Source: Chloroflexota bacterium
Lineage (GTDB): Bacteria > Chloroflexota > Dehalococcoidia > Bin125
Direction of reading: 5' to 3'
DNA length: 64,000 nt
Assembly (NCBI GenBank): GCA_028873865.1
Contig: JAPPNI010000018.1
Span: 54,671 to 118,670 of the forward strand
The position numbers and the translations under genes are program-made. Shown in pieces: positions 1-7,700 of the stretch. The notes beneath the pieces were generated by a model. That model saw nothing but the letters and a program-made list of their open reading frames with translations. It did no database searches and was not told where the DNA came from. Each line of letters opens with the position of its first letter. Positions within the stretch are counted from its first letter, which is position 1.

Positions 1-1079
1 TTGATGTCCAGACCGGCCCGCTGCCGGCCGATGAGGACGTGGCAACACTCCTGAGAGGAGCCGTCCAGCCCGTGACGGTTTGCGCGAACAAGGCCGACAA
101 TGACGCGCTGGCTGCTGAGGCATCGCGATTCTACGGCCTCGGGCTGGGCGATCCTGTCGCGATTTCAGCCCATCACGGACGCTGGATTGACGATCTGCTC
201 GATCGTGTGACCGCTGAGCTGGCCGTGGCCGAACCGCTCGAGACCGACGATGTCGCCTGCCGCCTCGCGATTGTCGGCCGGCCCAATGTGGGCAAGTCGT
301 CGCTGGTCAACGCACTCTTGCGCGACGAGCGGATGATCGTCTCCGAGGTGCCGGGTACGACGCGTGACGCCGTCGATACTCTCCTGAGCTTCGACGGCCA
401 ACGAGTCTCGCTGGTCGATACCGCTGGTATTCGGCGCCGAGGGCGGGTCGCTCCCGGAATTGAACGGGCATCGGTGCGTCGCGCCGGCGCGGCGGTCAGG
501 CGGGCCGATGTCTCGGCGGTGGTGATCGATGCGCACGAGGGCGTGACATCCCAGGACCTGCACGTCCTGGGGATGGCGATGGACGACGGCGCGGGGATCG
601 TGATCGTGATGAACAAGGCGGACCTGGTGGATGCCGAGGATGGGCTGCGCGACAGTCGCGAGCGGCAGCTGGCCGGTCGGGCGCGGTTCGTCAACTGGGC
701 GCCGATCGTCTGGGTCTCGGCACTGACTGGAGATGCCGTGGACAGCGTCGTGGCGGCTGGATTGCACGTTGCGGAGGCGCGGCGTCAACGAGTGCCGACG
801 CCTCGACTCAATGCCATGCTCAAGCAGGCCCAGGTCGAACGTTCGCCGGCTACCTATCGGGGCAAGCGCATCCGGTTCTACTACGGCGTACAGACGGAGG
901 CGGCGCCGCCGACGTTCACCTTCTTCGTCAACTACCCGGACGCCGTCCACTTCTCCTATGAGCGTTATCTGATGGGCCGAATCCGGCGGTCGTTCGGCTT
1001 CGAGGGCACGCCGCTACGCTGCGTTTTGCGAGGTCGTGAACCTTCGGAGTCGGACGACGGGGGCAGAAGTCGTGGTTGA
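1..1079 (+). CDS. der: Ribosome biogenesis GTPase Der (EngA), 3' portion
   Basis: Tandem-GTPase ribosome assembly factor acting on the 50S subunit. The gene runs in from the left edge; the first complete codon is at 3, so the N-terminus is missing. What remains is the G4 (NKAD) and G5 (ISAHHGR) end of the first G domain. A complete second G domain follows: P-loop GRPNVGKSS, switch PGTTRDA, DTAGI, NKAD and SAL. The C-terminal KH-like domain (TPRLN to the LRGR region) closes the protein. The second DTAG loop is intact, so this is a working double GTPase rather than a remnant. The stop overlaps the probable GTG start of plsY, indicating translational coupling to lipid genes. Confidence 0.95.
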   Translation, partial: DVQTGPLPADEDVATLLRGAVQPVTVCANKADNDALAAEASRFYGLGLGDPVAISAHHGRWIDDLLDRVTAELAVAEPLETDDVACRLAIVGRPNVGKSSLVNALLRDERMIVSEVPGTTRDAVDTLLSFDGQRVSLVDTAGIRRRGRVAPGIERASVRRAGAAVRRADVSAVVIDAHEGVTSQDLHVLGMAMDDGAGIVIVMNKADLVDAEDGLRDSRERQLAGRARFVNWAPIVWVSALTGDAVDSVVAAGLHVAEARRQRVPTPRLNAMLKQAQVERSPATYRGKRIRFYYGVQTEAAPPTFTFFVNYPDAVHFSYERYLMGRIRRSFGFEGTPLRCVLRGREPSESDDGGRSRG

Positions 1080-1689
1080 GGCCTGGATCGTCGGAGGCGT
1101 CGTCGGGTATCTGCTGGGATCGACTCCGACCGGTCTGTGGATCGGTAAGTGGCGAGGCGGCGGCGATATCCGCTCGTCGGGCAGCGGGCGGATCGGAGCG
1201 ACGAACACCTTTCGCGCGCTGGGCTTGCGCTGGTCAGTCACCGTCCTCGTGCTGGACGCGGTGAAAGGCGCGCTGCCGATCCTGATCGTGATGGCTGTGT
1301 GGAACAGTCCGACCGGCGAGGTCGTGGGCGGACTTGCTGCGGTTGTTGGGCATCAGTTTCCGCTCTATGCCGGATTTCGCGGCGGTCGCGGAGCGGCCAC
1401 GGCGCTCGGCGCCATGATCGCGATCATGCCGATGGGCGCATTGTTTGCCTTGGGAACGGCCCTGCCGATCCTGCTGAAGATCAGGGTGATGTCGCTGGCG
1501 ACGCTGACCGGCGCGACTTCGGCGGCCGTTGGCATCTCATTGCTCGCCGCGTACGGGCAAGCGCCTGATGCGTACATCGCCTATGCCGTCGGCACGTGGT
1601 TACTGGTGCTCGTGGGGCATAAGGACAACGTCGAGAGAATTGCTGCGGGGACCGAGCGGGTGCTGTCGATGGGCCGGGCCGCGCCATGA
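1072..1689 (+). CDS. plsY: Acyl-phosphate:glycerol-3-phosphate acyltransferase PlsY
   Basis: Membrane enzyme that acylates position 1 of glycerol-3-phosphate with acyl-phosphate, the first step of phospholipid synthesis. About 205 residues with several hydrophobic segments. The family motifs are visible: GSTPTG near the N-terminus, then GSGRIGATNTFRALG, GHQFPLYAGFRGGRGAAT, and a late GHKDNVERI. I chose the GTG at 1072, which has a GGGGG-type ribosome site about 8 nt upstream; an in-frame GTG at 1036 would overlap der more. It is followed by gpsA, which makes its substrate, with an ATGA overlap. Confidence 0.95.
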   Translation: MVEAWIVGGVVGYLLGSTPTGLWIGKWRGGGDIRSSGSGRIGATNTFRALGLRWSVTVLVLDAVKGALPILIVMAVWNSPTGEVVGGLAAVVGHQFPLYAGFRGGRGAATALGAMIAIMPMGALFALGTALPILLKIRVMSLATLTGATSAAVGISLLAAYGQAPDAYIAYAVGTWLLVLVGHKDNVERIAAGTERVLSMGRAAP

Positions 1690-2684
1690 GGGTGATGGTG
1701 ATCGGAGCGACCTCATGGGGCTGCACGCTGGCGTCGTGTGTCGATCGGGCCGGGAACGAGGCAGTCGTGTTGTGCCGCAGCGACGATGAAGCGGCCGAGC
1801 TCTCAGCTGCGCGCGAGCATCGACGTCTGCTGCCCGGCGTGCCCCTGCCCGACGGTCTGATGTTTACCGCCGATCCAGGCGGAGCGCCCCCGGGCGTCGT
1901 GATCTGGGCGACGCCGTCGCAGCGCCTCCGGGAGAACCTGCGCATTGTCCTGCCGAACCTGACTCCCGGGGACACGGTGCATGCCTCGGCGGCGAAGGGG
2001 CTGGAGAAGGGTTCGCACTTCAGAATGACCGAGGTGCTGGACCAGGAGTTGACTCTGACCGGTCGTGAGCCGCGGGTGGGCTCGATCTCGGGTCCGAACA
2101 TTGCCAGAGAGGTCGCACGAGGACTGCCCGCCACGACGGTTGTGGCAGCGGCAGATCCAACGGATCGAGAGCGTCTGCAGGCAGCGCTGAACTCATCCTC
2201 GTTCCGGGTCTACACCAACGAGGACGTGATTGGCGTGGAACTGGGTGGCGCGCTGAAGAATGTGATCGCGATCGCGGTCGGGACAGCAGTCGGGCTGGAC
2301 GTGGGCGACAACGCACGGGCTGCTCTGATGACTCGCGGTCTGTCGGAGATTGCGCGGCTGGGAGTCGCCATGGGCGCGGCGCCGTCAACGTTTGCCGGAT
2401 TGACGGGACTGGGCGATTTGCTGGCCACGGCGAGCAGTCCGCGGTCACGCAACCGGACTTTGGGAGAGAAGATCGGCAGCGGCATGACCCTGTCGCAGGC
2501 GATGGCCGACAACCCGCACGTCGTTGAGGGTGTCGAAACGACCCGCGTCGTGCTGGAAGTCGCCGATGCGGTGGGCGTCGACATGCCGATCGCTCAGGTC
2601 GTCTCGGAGGTGCTCTTTGAGGATCTTGAGCCTCGGGAAGCTATCCGAGTGTTGATGGAACGCGCTCCGACCGTGGAAGGCTGA
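1686..2684 (+). CDS. gpsA: Glycerol-3-phosphate dehydrogenase [NAD(P)+]
   Basis: Cytosolic enzyme reducing dihydroxyacetone phosphate to sn-glycerol-3-phosphate for phospholipids. 332 residues, usual length. The N-terminal Rossmann loop reads GATSWG where the classic family has GAGSWG, a variant at the second glycine. Downstream signatures are normal: the AAKGLEKG segment, SGPNIAREVARGLP, the catalytic-Lys region LGGALKNVIAIAVG, and TFAGLTGLGDLLAT with SRNRTLGE. The start overlaps the plsY stop as ATGA, so substrate producer and user are coupled. Confidence 0.95.
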   Translation: MRVMVIGATSWGCTLASCVDRAGNEAVVLCRSDDEAAELSAAREHRRLLPGVPLPDGLMFTADPGGAPPGVVIWATPSQRLRENLRIVLPNLTPGDTVHASAAKGLEKGSHFRMTEVLDQELTLTGREPRVGSISGPNIAREVARGLPATTVVAAADPTDRERLQAALNSSSFRVYTNEDVIGVELGGALKNVIAIAVGTAVGLDVGDNARAALMTRGLSEIARLGVAMGAAPSTFAGLTGLGDLLATASSPRSRNRTLGEKIGSGMTLSQAMADNPHVVEGVETTRVVLEVADAVGVDMPIAQVVSEVLFEDLEPREAIRVLMERAPTVEG

Positions 2685-3682
2685 TGAGCGAATCGATCAG
2701 TCACCAGGACGCCGCCGAACCGATCGATGGTCTGCGCCGTGTCATCGCCGCGATTGCCGCTGCCCGGATGGAGTTGGAGCCCGAGGATCTACACGCGGTA
2801 TCGCGGCTGAGCCCCGATTCGACGACCCTGGTCAGAGAGAAGCTGACTGAACTCGAGTCTGTCAGCCGATTCGCTCTGCTGGAGCGGTTGCAGCAGATCA
2901 GCTCGGAGTTTGGCGGATACGACTTCACCGTCCTCTTCTCGGCGATGATCTCCGATGACGATGCCACGGTCCGGACGGTGGCGGTCAGCGGTCTGGCGAC
3001 CTGTGAGACCGCCGGCGCCACGGAGGCTCTCCTGGCCGTCGCCAAATCAGAGGAAGAAGATGGCGATGTGCGCCGCGAAGCGGTCGTTGCCCTGGGCGAG
3101 GTCGCCATGCGGTTGGAACTCGGTTGGGCCTCAAACGAGGACGCCGACCAGGTCGTCGATGCCCTGCGCCTGATCGCCGAGGACGTGCTGGAGGATGACG
3201 ACCTGCGCGGCTCGGCCGTCTCGGCCGTGGGGGTTGTGAGCGCTCCCTGGGTGCCGGAGCTAATCGAAGAGGCATTTGACAGCGATGCCGCGGCGCTGCA
3301 TCTGGGAGCGGTCCAGGCCATGGGTCGAAGCGCCGACGTGTCGTGGTTGCCGGTGCTCGAGGGCTCGCTGGTCGCGGAGGATGAAGATGAGCGGGTGGCT
3401 GCTGTTCAGGCAATCGGTGAGATTGGCTCGGAAGACGGCGCTCCGATGCTGTTGGAGCTCTTCGATGATCCATCCGCCTCAGAAGAGCTGATCCAGGGGG
3501 CTGTTGCGGCGTTGGGTGAGATCGGCAGCGAAGAGGCGGTGGAGGAGCTCCAGCAGTTGCGTACGCATCCCGATCCGACGGTCCGAGCCACCGCACAGGC
3601 GGCGCTCGAAGAAGCGACGTTGTTGGACGACTTCGATGACCTGCGTGCTGGTCAAGATCCGTTCGGATGGAGTGAGGACTAG
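2684..3682 (+). CDS. HEAT-repeat protein
   Basis: About 332 residues, very acidic, built from HEAT-like alpha-helical repeats of about 30-35 residues from about residue 85 to 315. Recurring elements are DxxVRxxAVxAL and GxIGSEDAxxxLLELxxD; the last repeat has DPTVRATAQAALEEA. No catalytic motif, signal peptide or membrane segment is visible, so it is probably a protein-binding scaffold. Its ATG overlaps the gpsA stop by one base (TGATG), placing it in the der-plsY-gpsA transcription unit. The specific partner is unknown. Confidence 0.8.
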   Translation: MSESISHQDAAEPIDGLRRVIAAIAAARMELEPEDLHAVSRLSPDSTTLVREKLTELESVSRFALLERLQQISSEFGGYDFTVLFSAMISDDDATVRTVAVSGLATCETAGATEALLAVAKSEEEDGDVRREAVVALGEVAMRLELGWASNEDADQVVDALRLIAEDVLEDDDLRGSAVSAVGVVSAPWVPELIEEAFDSDAAALHLGAVQAMGRSADVSWLPVLEGSLVAEDEDERVAAVQAIGEIGSEDGAPMLLELFDDPSASEELIQGAVAALGEIGSEEAVEELQQLRTHPDPTVRATAQAALEEATLLDDFDDLRAGQDPFGWSED

Positions 3683-3712
3683 AAGGGGGCGGGACTTTGC
3701 GGCATCGGCGTC

Positions 3713-3743
3713 TTGCAGACATTTCGGCGCCCTCTGATAGATT
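3713..3743 (+). promoter_or_regulatory. Possible promoter for the Nudix gene
   Basis: TTGCAG at 3713-3718 and TAGATT at 3738-3743 with a 19-nt spacer, followed by an AT-rich stretch and a strong GGAGGAG ribosome site before the GTG at 3780. The spacer is longer than ideal. Confidence 0.35.
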
Positions 3744-3779
3744 GAAATTTATTGATTGAATCTGCGGAGGAGAAGAGGC

Positions 3780-4289
3780 GTGCGGAGTAGCAACGAGCGC
3801 CGACCAAGAACCGGAACCCGAAGGACAACGAGGTCAGCAAAGTCGATTCGCAAGGGGATAGCAGTCAGCGCGGGCGGTGTTGTCTGGCGTGAACGGGAAC
3901 AGCCGGGCGAGGTCGAGGTGGTCCTCGTTCAGACGCCCGCGAGACGTTGGTCGCTGCCCAAGGGCACCCCGGAGAACGGCGAGAAGCTGAACGAGACCGC
4001 GCTGCGCGAGGTCGCTGAGGAGACCGGACTGCAGGTTCGTCTGGACGAGAAGATCGGCGTGATGCGCTACTCGTTCAGCGGCGATGAGGCGCGCATCGAC
4101 AAGGCGGTGCATTTCTGGCTCATGCAGGCCACCGGCGGCTCGTTCGAGGATCACGACGACGAGCACATCGATGTCCGCTGGGTCGGGCTGGGCGACGCGA
4201 TGCGGATGGTGAGTTATCGCAATACGGCGTCGCTCCTGGAAGATGCCGCCGCGCTGTTGGATCGTCGGGTGGGACCGGCGCAGGCTTGA
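3780..4289 (+). CDS. Nudix hydrolase
   Basis: Pyrophosphohydrolase acting on a nucleoside diphosphate linked to another group; the substrate is unknown. A perfect Nudix box is present: G-x5-E-x7-REVAEETG, where the glycine is in KGTPENG. An upstream WSLPKG motif resembles the MutT/Ap4A-hydrolase-type subgroup. The N-terminal 30 residues are unusually Arg-rich and probably disordered or nucleic-acid binding. I chose GTG at 3780 because GGAGGAGAAG sits at a good distance upstream; an in-frame TTG at 3756 would add eight residues. The next gene begins at or just after its stop. Confidence 0.88.
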   Translation: MRSSNERRPRTGTRRTTRSAKSIRKGIAVSAGGVVWREREQPGEVEVVLVQTPARRWSLPKGTPENGEKLNETALREVAEETGLQVRLDEKIGVMRYSFSGDEARIDKAVHFWLMQATGGSFEDHDDEHIDVRWVGLGDAMRMVSYRNTASLLEDAAALLDRRVGPAQA

Positions 4290-4345
4290 GCGGCGATCTA
4301 CCCTACGTCCGTTGCGCAGGCACCGTCGCGGTTGGGGAGAGTGTC

Positions 4346-4918
4346 GTGGTTACCAGTCCTGCTGATGTGGTCGCCGAGGGCAAGTTGGTGCTGCTGCGGC
4401 GCAAGCGTCTCGATGACGCGAGACTGGACTGGATCTGGCGTACGGATGTCGAGCTGGCCGAACTCGACGCGGCGACCGTCAGTCCGCTGACCTACGAGCA
4501 GTACCGCAATCAGTACGCCTGGCAACTGCGGTCGACGCCGGTGTATCGCTCAACCTTTGCCGTCGAGGCGCTGGATGATCAGCGGCATATCGGCAATGTG
4601 ATGTATTACAACACGGACTTCCAGCGGCGTGAGACGGAGCTGGGCATCCTTCTGGGCGATCGCACCTGCTGGAACGGCGGCTATGGGCGCGAGGCGGTGG
4701 GTTTGCTGCTTGACCACATTTTCACCAACACGTCGCTGACCCGGGTGTATCTGCATACCCTCGACTGGAATGTGCGCGCGCAGCGGGCGTTCGCTGCGGC
4801 GGGGTTCCGCGACTGCGGGCGGGTCAGGCGCGGGCCGCACCGATTTCATCAGATGCACGTGCTGCGCGAGTGGTTCTGGGAGCGGGACTACCAGCAGCGA
4901 CGGGCTCGGGCGGGTTAG
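4346..4918 (+). CDS. GNAT-family N-acetyltransferase (RimJ/RimL-like)
   Basis: Acetyl-CoA-dependent acetyltransferase of the RimJ/RimL type. The family order is clear: an N-terminal LVLLRRKRLDDAR segment, then ELGILLGDRTCWNGGYGREAVGLLLDHIF, which is the beta4/alpha3 acetyl-CoA pyrophosphate-binding region. Next come VYLHTLDWNVRAQRAFAAAGF and a late RRGPHRFHQM segment. The start is uncertain: GTG at 4346 has GGGGAGAG just upstream, but a TTG at 4286 overlapping the Nudix stop would add 20 residues. Substrate (protein N-terminus, peptide or small amine) cannot be read from sequence. Confidence 0.8.
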   Translation: MVTSPADVVAEGKLVLLRRKRLDDARLDWIWRTDVELAELDAATVSPLTYEQYRNQYAWQLRSTPVYRSTFAVEALDDQRHIGNVMYYNTDFQRRETELGILLGDRTCWNGGYGREAVGLLLDHIFTNTSLTRVYLHTLDWNVRAQRAFAAAGFRDCGRVRRGPHRFHQMHVLREWFWERDYQQRRARAG

Positions 4919-4945
4919 GTTTCGGTCACGGCACCTTTGGGCACG

Positions 4946-4979
4946 ACACAGGGCGGCCGCGAGGGCCGCCCCGTGTTTT
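4946..4979 (+). terminator. Rho-independent terminator
   Basis: An 8-bp GC stem (GGGCGGCC/GGCCGCCC, loop GCGAG) is extended after one mismatch by ACAC/GTGT and followed by TTTT at 4976-4979. It sits between the convergent GNAT gene and the MaoC gene and terminates the rightward transcript. There is no T tract in the leftward sense. Confidence 0.8.
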
Positions 4980-4999
4980 GATCTGACCCTGGTCGCGGT

Positions 5000-5467
5000 T
5001 TAGCCGCGGGTGGGCAGGATGACGACGCCCTGGCCGGGGGTGCTGACCGAGCCGTCGTCGCGGACGCCCTCGATGTCGAGCTCAACGATGTTGCGCTCGC
5101 CCTCGGTGTACTTGCGGGTGACGGTGCCGCGCAGGGTGAACTTCTTCTCCTGCGCCGACTCGCGGCCCTGGGCGGCCGGGTCCATGCCACGGTAGGAGCA
5201 CTGCACGCGCTTGACTTCGCCTTCGGGGCCGGCGAAGCGCCAGAGCAGTTCGCCGAGGAAGGCGTGCTTGAGCGCGCCGTGGACGATGATGTCGTCGAGG
5301 CCGGTGTCCTGGGCGTAGCTTGTGTCGTAGTGGATCTGGTAGAAGTCGCCAGAGCCGGCGGCCCATTGGACGAGCTGCTGGCTGGTCGGGCTCTTCTCGA
5401 GTTCGGGGATGCTGTCGCCGACTTCGATGTCCTCGAAGTAGATCTGGTCCGGCACTGCGTCTGACAT
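5000..5467 (-). CDS. MaoC-like hot-dog (R)-hydratase, catalytic subunit of a HadAB-like pair
   Basis: Single hot-dog domain protein of 155 residues, probably hydrating or dehydrating enoyl/3-hydroxyacyl thioesters. The hydratase-2 catalytic segment is present: GSGDFYQIHYDTSYAQDTG followed by IIVHG, giving the Asp/His dyad. The start has AAGGAGA upstream. It lies downstream of a FAS1-like hot-dog gene read in the same direction. This matches the two-subunit arrangement of mycobacterial HadA/HadB, in which the MaoC-type partner carries catalysis. No fatty-acid synthase genes are adjacent, so the substrate could be a CoA ester of a catabolic pathway. Confidence 0.82.
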   Translation of the reverse strand: MSDAVPDQIYFEDIEVGDSIPELEKSPTSQQLVQWAAGSGDFYQIHYDTSYAQDTGLDDIIVHGALKHAFLGELLWRFAGPEGEVKRVQCSYRGMDPAAQGRESAQEKKFTLRGTVTRKYTEGERNIVELDIEGVRDDGSVSTPGQGVVILPTRG

Positions 5468-5555
5468 GTCTGGTCTCCTTCAGTCGTGGTCGACAGTCTA
5501 AGCGATGGGCGCGATCTGGTCGCCGCTCGTCACTGCTGGTCGGGGCTCGACGCCG

Positions 5556-6074
5556 TTAGTCTCCGGGGCGCGGGTAGGAGATGCCGGTACCGCGCGAGAT
5601 GGCGACGACCTTGCCGTTCTGGTTGGTGTAGGTGGTCTCGGACACCTGGATCAGCATGGGTACGCCGAGGGCGCCGCTCCAGCGCTCGTTCAGTGAGGCG
5701 AGCGCCGTCGACGAGGTGAGCGTGTCGCCCGCGCAGATTTGCTCGCCGGTGTACTCGATGTCGGTGCCGCCGTTGAGGACCAAGGGGTAGGGCGAGCGGA
5801 ATCCGCCGCCGCCACGGCGACCGCCGAAGGTGGGGTCGGAGTCGGCGGGGTTGTAGAGCGGCGTGCCGAGATATCCCGGAGGCGCCGGCAGGCTGCGGTA
5901 GCCGCGCTCGCGGGCGACCTCTTCGTCGTAGAAGGCCGGGTCAACGTAGCCGACGGAGCGGGCGAACATGCGCACGCTGGTTGTCGTCAGTTCGCTGATC
6001 GTCTCGGGGCCCTTGACGCCGATCAGGGCGCGCATTTCGTCGGTGATGGCCGACTCAAACTCTTGATCTGCCAT
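5556..6074 (-). CDS. FAS1-like MaoC dehydratase, N-type partner subunit
   Basis: 172 residues of the FAS1-like dehydratase N-terminal domain type. Visible: an MFARSVGYVDPAFYDEEVAR segment in place of the catalytic YNPLH motif, PAPPGYLGTPLYN, a glycine-rich GGRRGGGGF loop, LNGGTDIEYTGEQICAGDTL, and TNQNGKVVAISRGTGI. The canonical Asp/His pair is not evident, so it probably supplies the substrate-binding half to the MaoC protein encoded 88 nt downstream. AGGGAGGAG precedes the ATG. A second pair with the same order is at 43261-44204. Confidence 0.78.
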   Translation of the reverse strand: MADQEFESAITDEMRALIGVKGPETISELTTTSVRMFARSVGYVDPAFYDEEVARERGYRSLPAPPGYLGTPLYNPADSDPTFGGRRGGGGFRSPYPLVLNGGTDIEYTGEQICAGDTLTSSTALASLNERWSGALGVPMLIQVSETTYTNQNGKVVAISRGTGISYPRPGD

Positions 6075-6133
6075 GATGCTCCTCCCTTACTCGTGAGCTG
6101 GGTTGGCGTGCTTGTCGTTGGACGGATCGAAGT

Positions 6134-6841
6134 CTAGCTGCCGCTGGCGCTCGCTCCGACAATGCTGAATTTTGGCGGCCGTGAGGGCACGGCGAACTCT
6201 TCGCCGGTGGCCATGTCGACGGCGCAGAAGTTGCCCGTCTTGAGTTCGCGGACGAGGTCCTGCCAGGTCTCGATTGAGTCGGTCTCGAACCAGGTGGCGA
6301 CCTTGCCAATGTCGTGGACGGCGTGGGAGTCGGTGCCGGCGGTGCCGTTCATGCCCGAGGCGGCGGCGAGATCGGCGGAGAAGCGGTTCTCGCGCTCCTT
6401 GCCGCGGCCGTTGAGGATCTCGAGCGCGATGACGTGCTCCATGGCGCCGTTGTTGGCGGCGCGTTCGACGGCGGTCTGCCAGTCCTCGGGGTTGTCCTTC
6501 CAGGCGATCTGGCGGCGGTAAGGATGGGCGAAGACCAGCGCGCCGCCGCGCTCGTAGACGTGCTCGGCGAGGCGCTCGACGCGGTGCATGCCGAAGACGT
6601 ACTTGTCCATGCCCCAGGCGAGGATGTGACCGGGGTCGGTGGAGACTTCACAGCCGGGGATGATGACGATGCCGACTTCCTCGGCGATCTTCTGGACCTC
6701 GTCGTGCGGCCAGAGGGCGTCGTGCTCGGTGAAGGAGATGCCGTCGAGGCCGGCCTCCTTGGCGCGGACCGCGAGGTCACGCGGGTCGAGCACGGAGTCG
6801 TGCGAGCGCGGCCACGTGTGGTTGTGCAGGTCAATCAGCAT
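6134..6841 (-). CDS. PHP-domain metal-dependent phosphoesterase
   Basis: 235-residue stand-alone PHP domain with a complete set of metal ligands: HNH at residues 6-8, EHD at 39-41, E65 (GCEVST), H72 (GHILAWG), H106 (FAHPYR), E141 and DSH at 171-173. The fold hydrolyses phosphoester bonds (histidinol-phosphatase or polymerase-PHP-like), but single-domain members are mostly uncharacterised. The ATG at 6841 begins immediately at the metal-binding motif. It is transcribed leftward upstream of the hot-dog pair; the gap to 6074 is about 60 nt, so co-transcription is plausible. Confidence 0.85.
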   Translation of the reverse strand: MLIDLHNHTWPRSHDSVLDPRDLAVRAKEAGLDGISFTEHDALWPHDEVQKIAEEVGIVIIPGCEVSTDPGHILAWGMDKYVFGMHRVERLAEHVYERGGALVFAHPYRRQIAWKDNPEDWQTAVERAANNGAMEHVIALEILNGRGKERENRFSADLAAASGMNGTAGTDSHAVHDIGKVATWFETDSIETWQDLVRELKTGNFCAVDMATGEEFAVPSRPPKFSIVGASASGS

Positions 6842-7035
6842 GCAGTCGTCTAACTGGTGTTGGCTGGTTGTTCGCTACCCGGCGTTCGCCGGGCGAGTGT
6901 CATGGTATCACCCGTCCGGGTGAGGCCGGCGCGGCGCTCTTCGCGACAGGCAGGGCGGGGCCGGGGTGCGGGTGATCCGCGAAAAGAAAAAAACGCGCGG
7001 GACTTGACAGCCGAAGAGGGAGATGGGGTTGGCTG
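6842..7035. other. Intergenic region with two adjacent hairpins and a T tract
   Basis: Contains a perfect 6-bp hairpin CCCGGC-GTTC-GCCGGG at 6878-6893 and a second, TCACCC-GTCC-GGGTGA, at 6908-6923, upstream of the PHP gene. At about 6984-6993 an A-rich run reads as GCGCG plus seven T on the minus strand. It could terminate the small leftward gene ending at 7036. No gene is seen here. Confidence 0.4.
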
Positions 7036-7332
7036 TTACAAGGGGTCGTCGTCTTCCTCGGGCAGCTCGTCGCCGGAGGGAACGGGCCCCCGCTCGGGGG
7101 CGGGGACGGAGGGAGCTTCGCGGTCGTAGAGGTCGCGGAGCTTGTGGCGGGGGACGTCGTAGGGGTCGGTGGCGAAGCAGAGTTGTTGGTTGAGCCGGGC
7201 CTGCTCGGTGGGGGCGTAGAGTTCGCGCACGATGGCGCCGAGCGCCCTGAGTCGGATGTAGCCCGGGTTGTGGTCTGCGGACTGTCGCCAGAGGTGGTCC
7301 ATCCGGGCTCGGAGATTGAATTGGTTTGGCAT
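7036..7332 (-). CDS. Small uncharacterised protein (98 aa)
   Basis: Not recognised. The frame is open further upstream, but ATG at 7332 has an AGGAG ribosome site 8-9 nt away, and the upstream extension reads through palindromic repeats, so I take 7332 as the start. The protein begins MPNQFNLRARMDHLW, has a compact helical core with RLRALGAIVRELY and a PYDVPRHKLRDLYDRE segment, and ends in an acidic, Pro-rich tail PEEDDDPL. No signal peptide or membrane segment. It may be a DNA- or protein-binding accessory, but no function can be assigned. Confidence 0.6.
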   Translation of the reverse strand: MPNQFNLRARMDHLWRQSADHNPGYIRLRALGAIVRELYAPTEQARLNQQLCFATDPYDVPRHKLRDLYDREAPSVPAPERGPVPSGDELPEEDDDPL

Positions 7333-7462
7333 TGGGAACGCTCCTGGTTCTGCTAGGTGTACGTATGTTCTTATCATAGCCCGAATGTGTGTGCGTGGGT
7401 TGCGGGCCGGCCAAAGGGTGAGGCGAGGGTTACTGTCTTGCTGCGCTTGGTGATCGAGGTCT

Positions 7463-7488
7463 GGGCCCCGCCTTCGCGGGAACGACGG
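7463..7488 (+). repeat. REP-like palindrome, copy 1
   Basis: CCCGC-CTTC-GCGGG hairpin at 7467-7480 followed by AACGACGG. Same design as the palindromes around the GIY-YIG gene at 23.3-23.8 kb, but more diverged. Confidence 0.65.
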
Positions 7489-7538
7489 AACGGGGAGCAG
7501 AGACACACTGGCGGGCACCTCCTTCATCGGCGCCGGCA

Positions 7539-7564
7539 GGCCCCGCCTTCGCGGGGCCGACTTT
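7539..7564 (+). repeat. REP-like palindrome, copy 2
   Basis: GGCCCCGC-CTTC-GCGGGGCC stem of 8 bp followed by GACTTT, the same asymmetric tail as the copies at 23676-23700 and 23734-23758. The tail gives the element an orientation. Confidence 0.75.
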
Positions 7565-7613
7565 GATTGATTTGGGCGCGGGGCTCCAGACGGCGCAGGA
7601 GGAGGTGGGGCGA

Positions 7614-7642
7614 TTGAGTGAGTTGGTGCTGGTGCATATACT
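7614..7642 (+). promoter_or_regulatory. Promoter of the nuo operon
   Basis: TTGAGT at 7614-7619 and TATACT at 7637-7642 separated by 17 nt, close to the sigma-70 consensus. The predicted start point near 7649 leaves a leader of about 50 nt before nuoA. It is the best vegetative promoter seen in the window. Confidence 0.7.
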
Positions 7643-7700
7643 CCCTCAGAGTCGCCCGCTAACTCCGGTGGGGGCATGAGGCGAAGTAGGGCTGATCCAG

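Larger units (their letters stand above)
7333..7613. other. Gene-free region with two palindromic repeats
   Basis: Between the leftward small gene and the nuo operon. It holds two GC-rich palindromes (listed separately) in the same orientation about 76 bp apart. I see no convincing coding region. Frames that stay open across it encode PRRRG-type peptides that simply reflect the palindromes. Confidence 0.5.

Noticed and set aside
1036..1071. Earlier GTG start for plsY
   Set aside because: Would extend the overlap with der; the GTG at 1072 has a better ribosome site.
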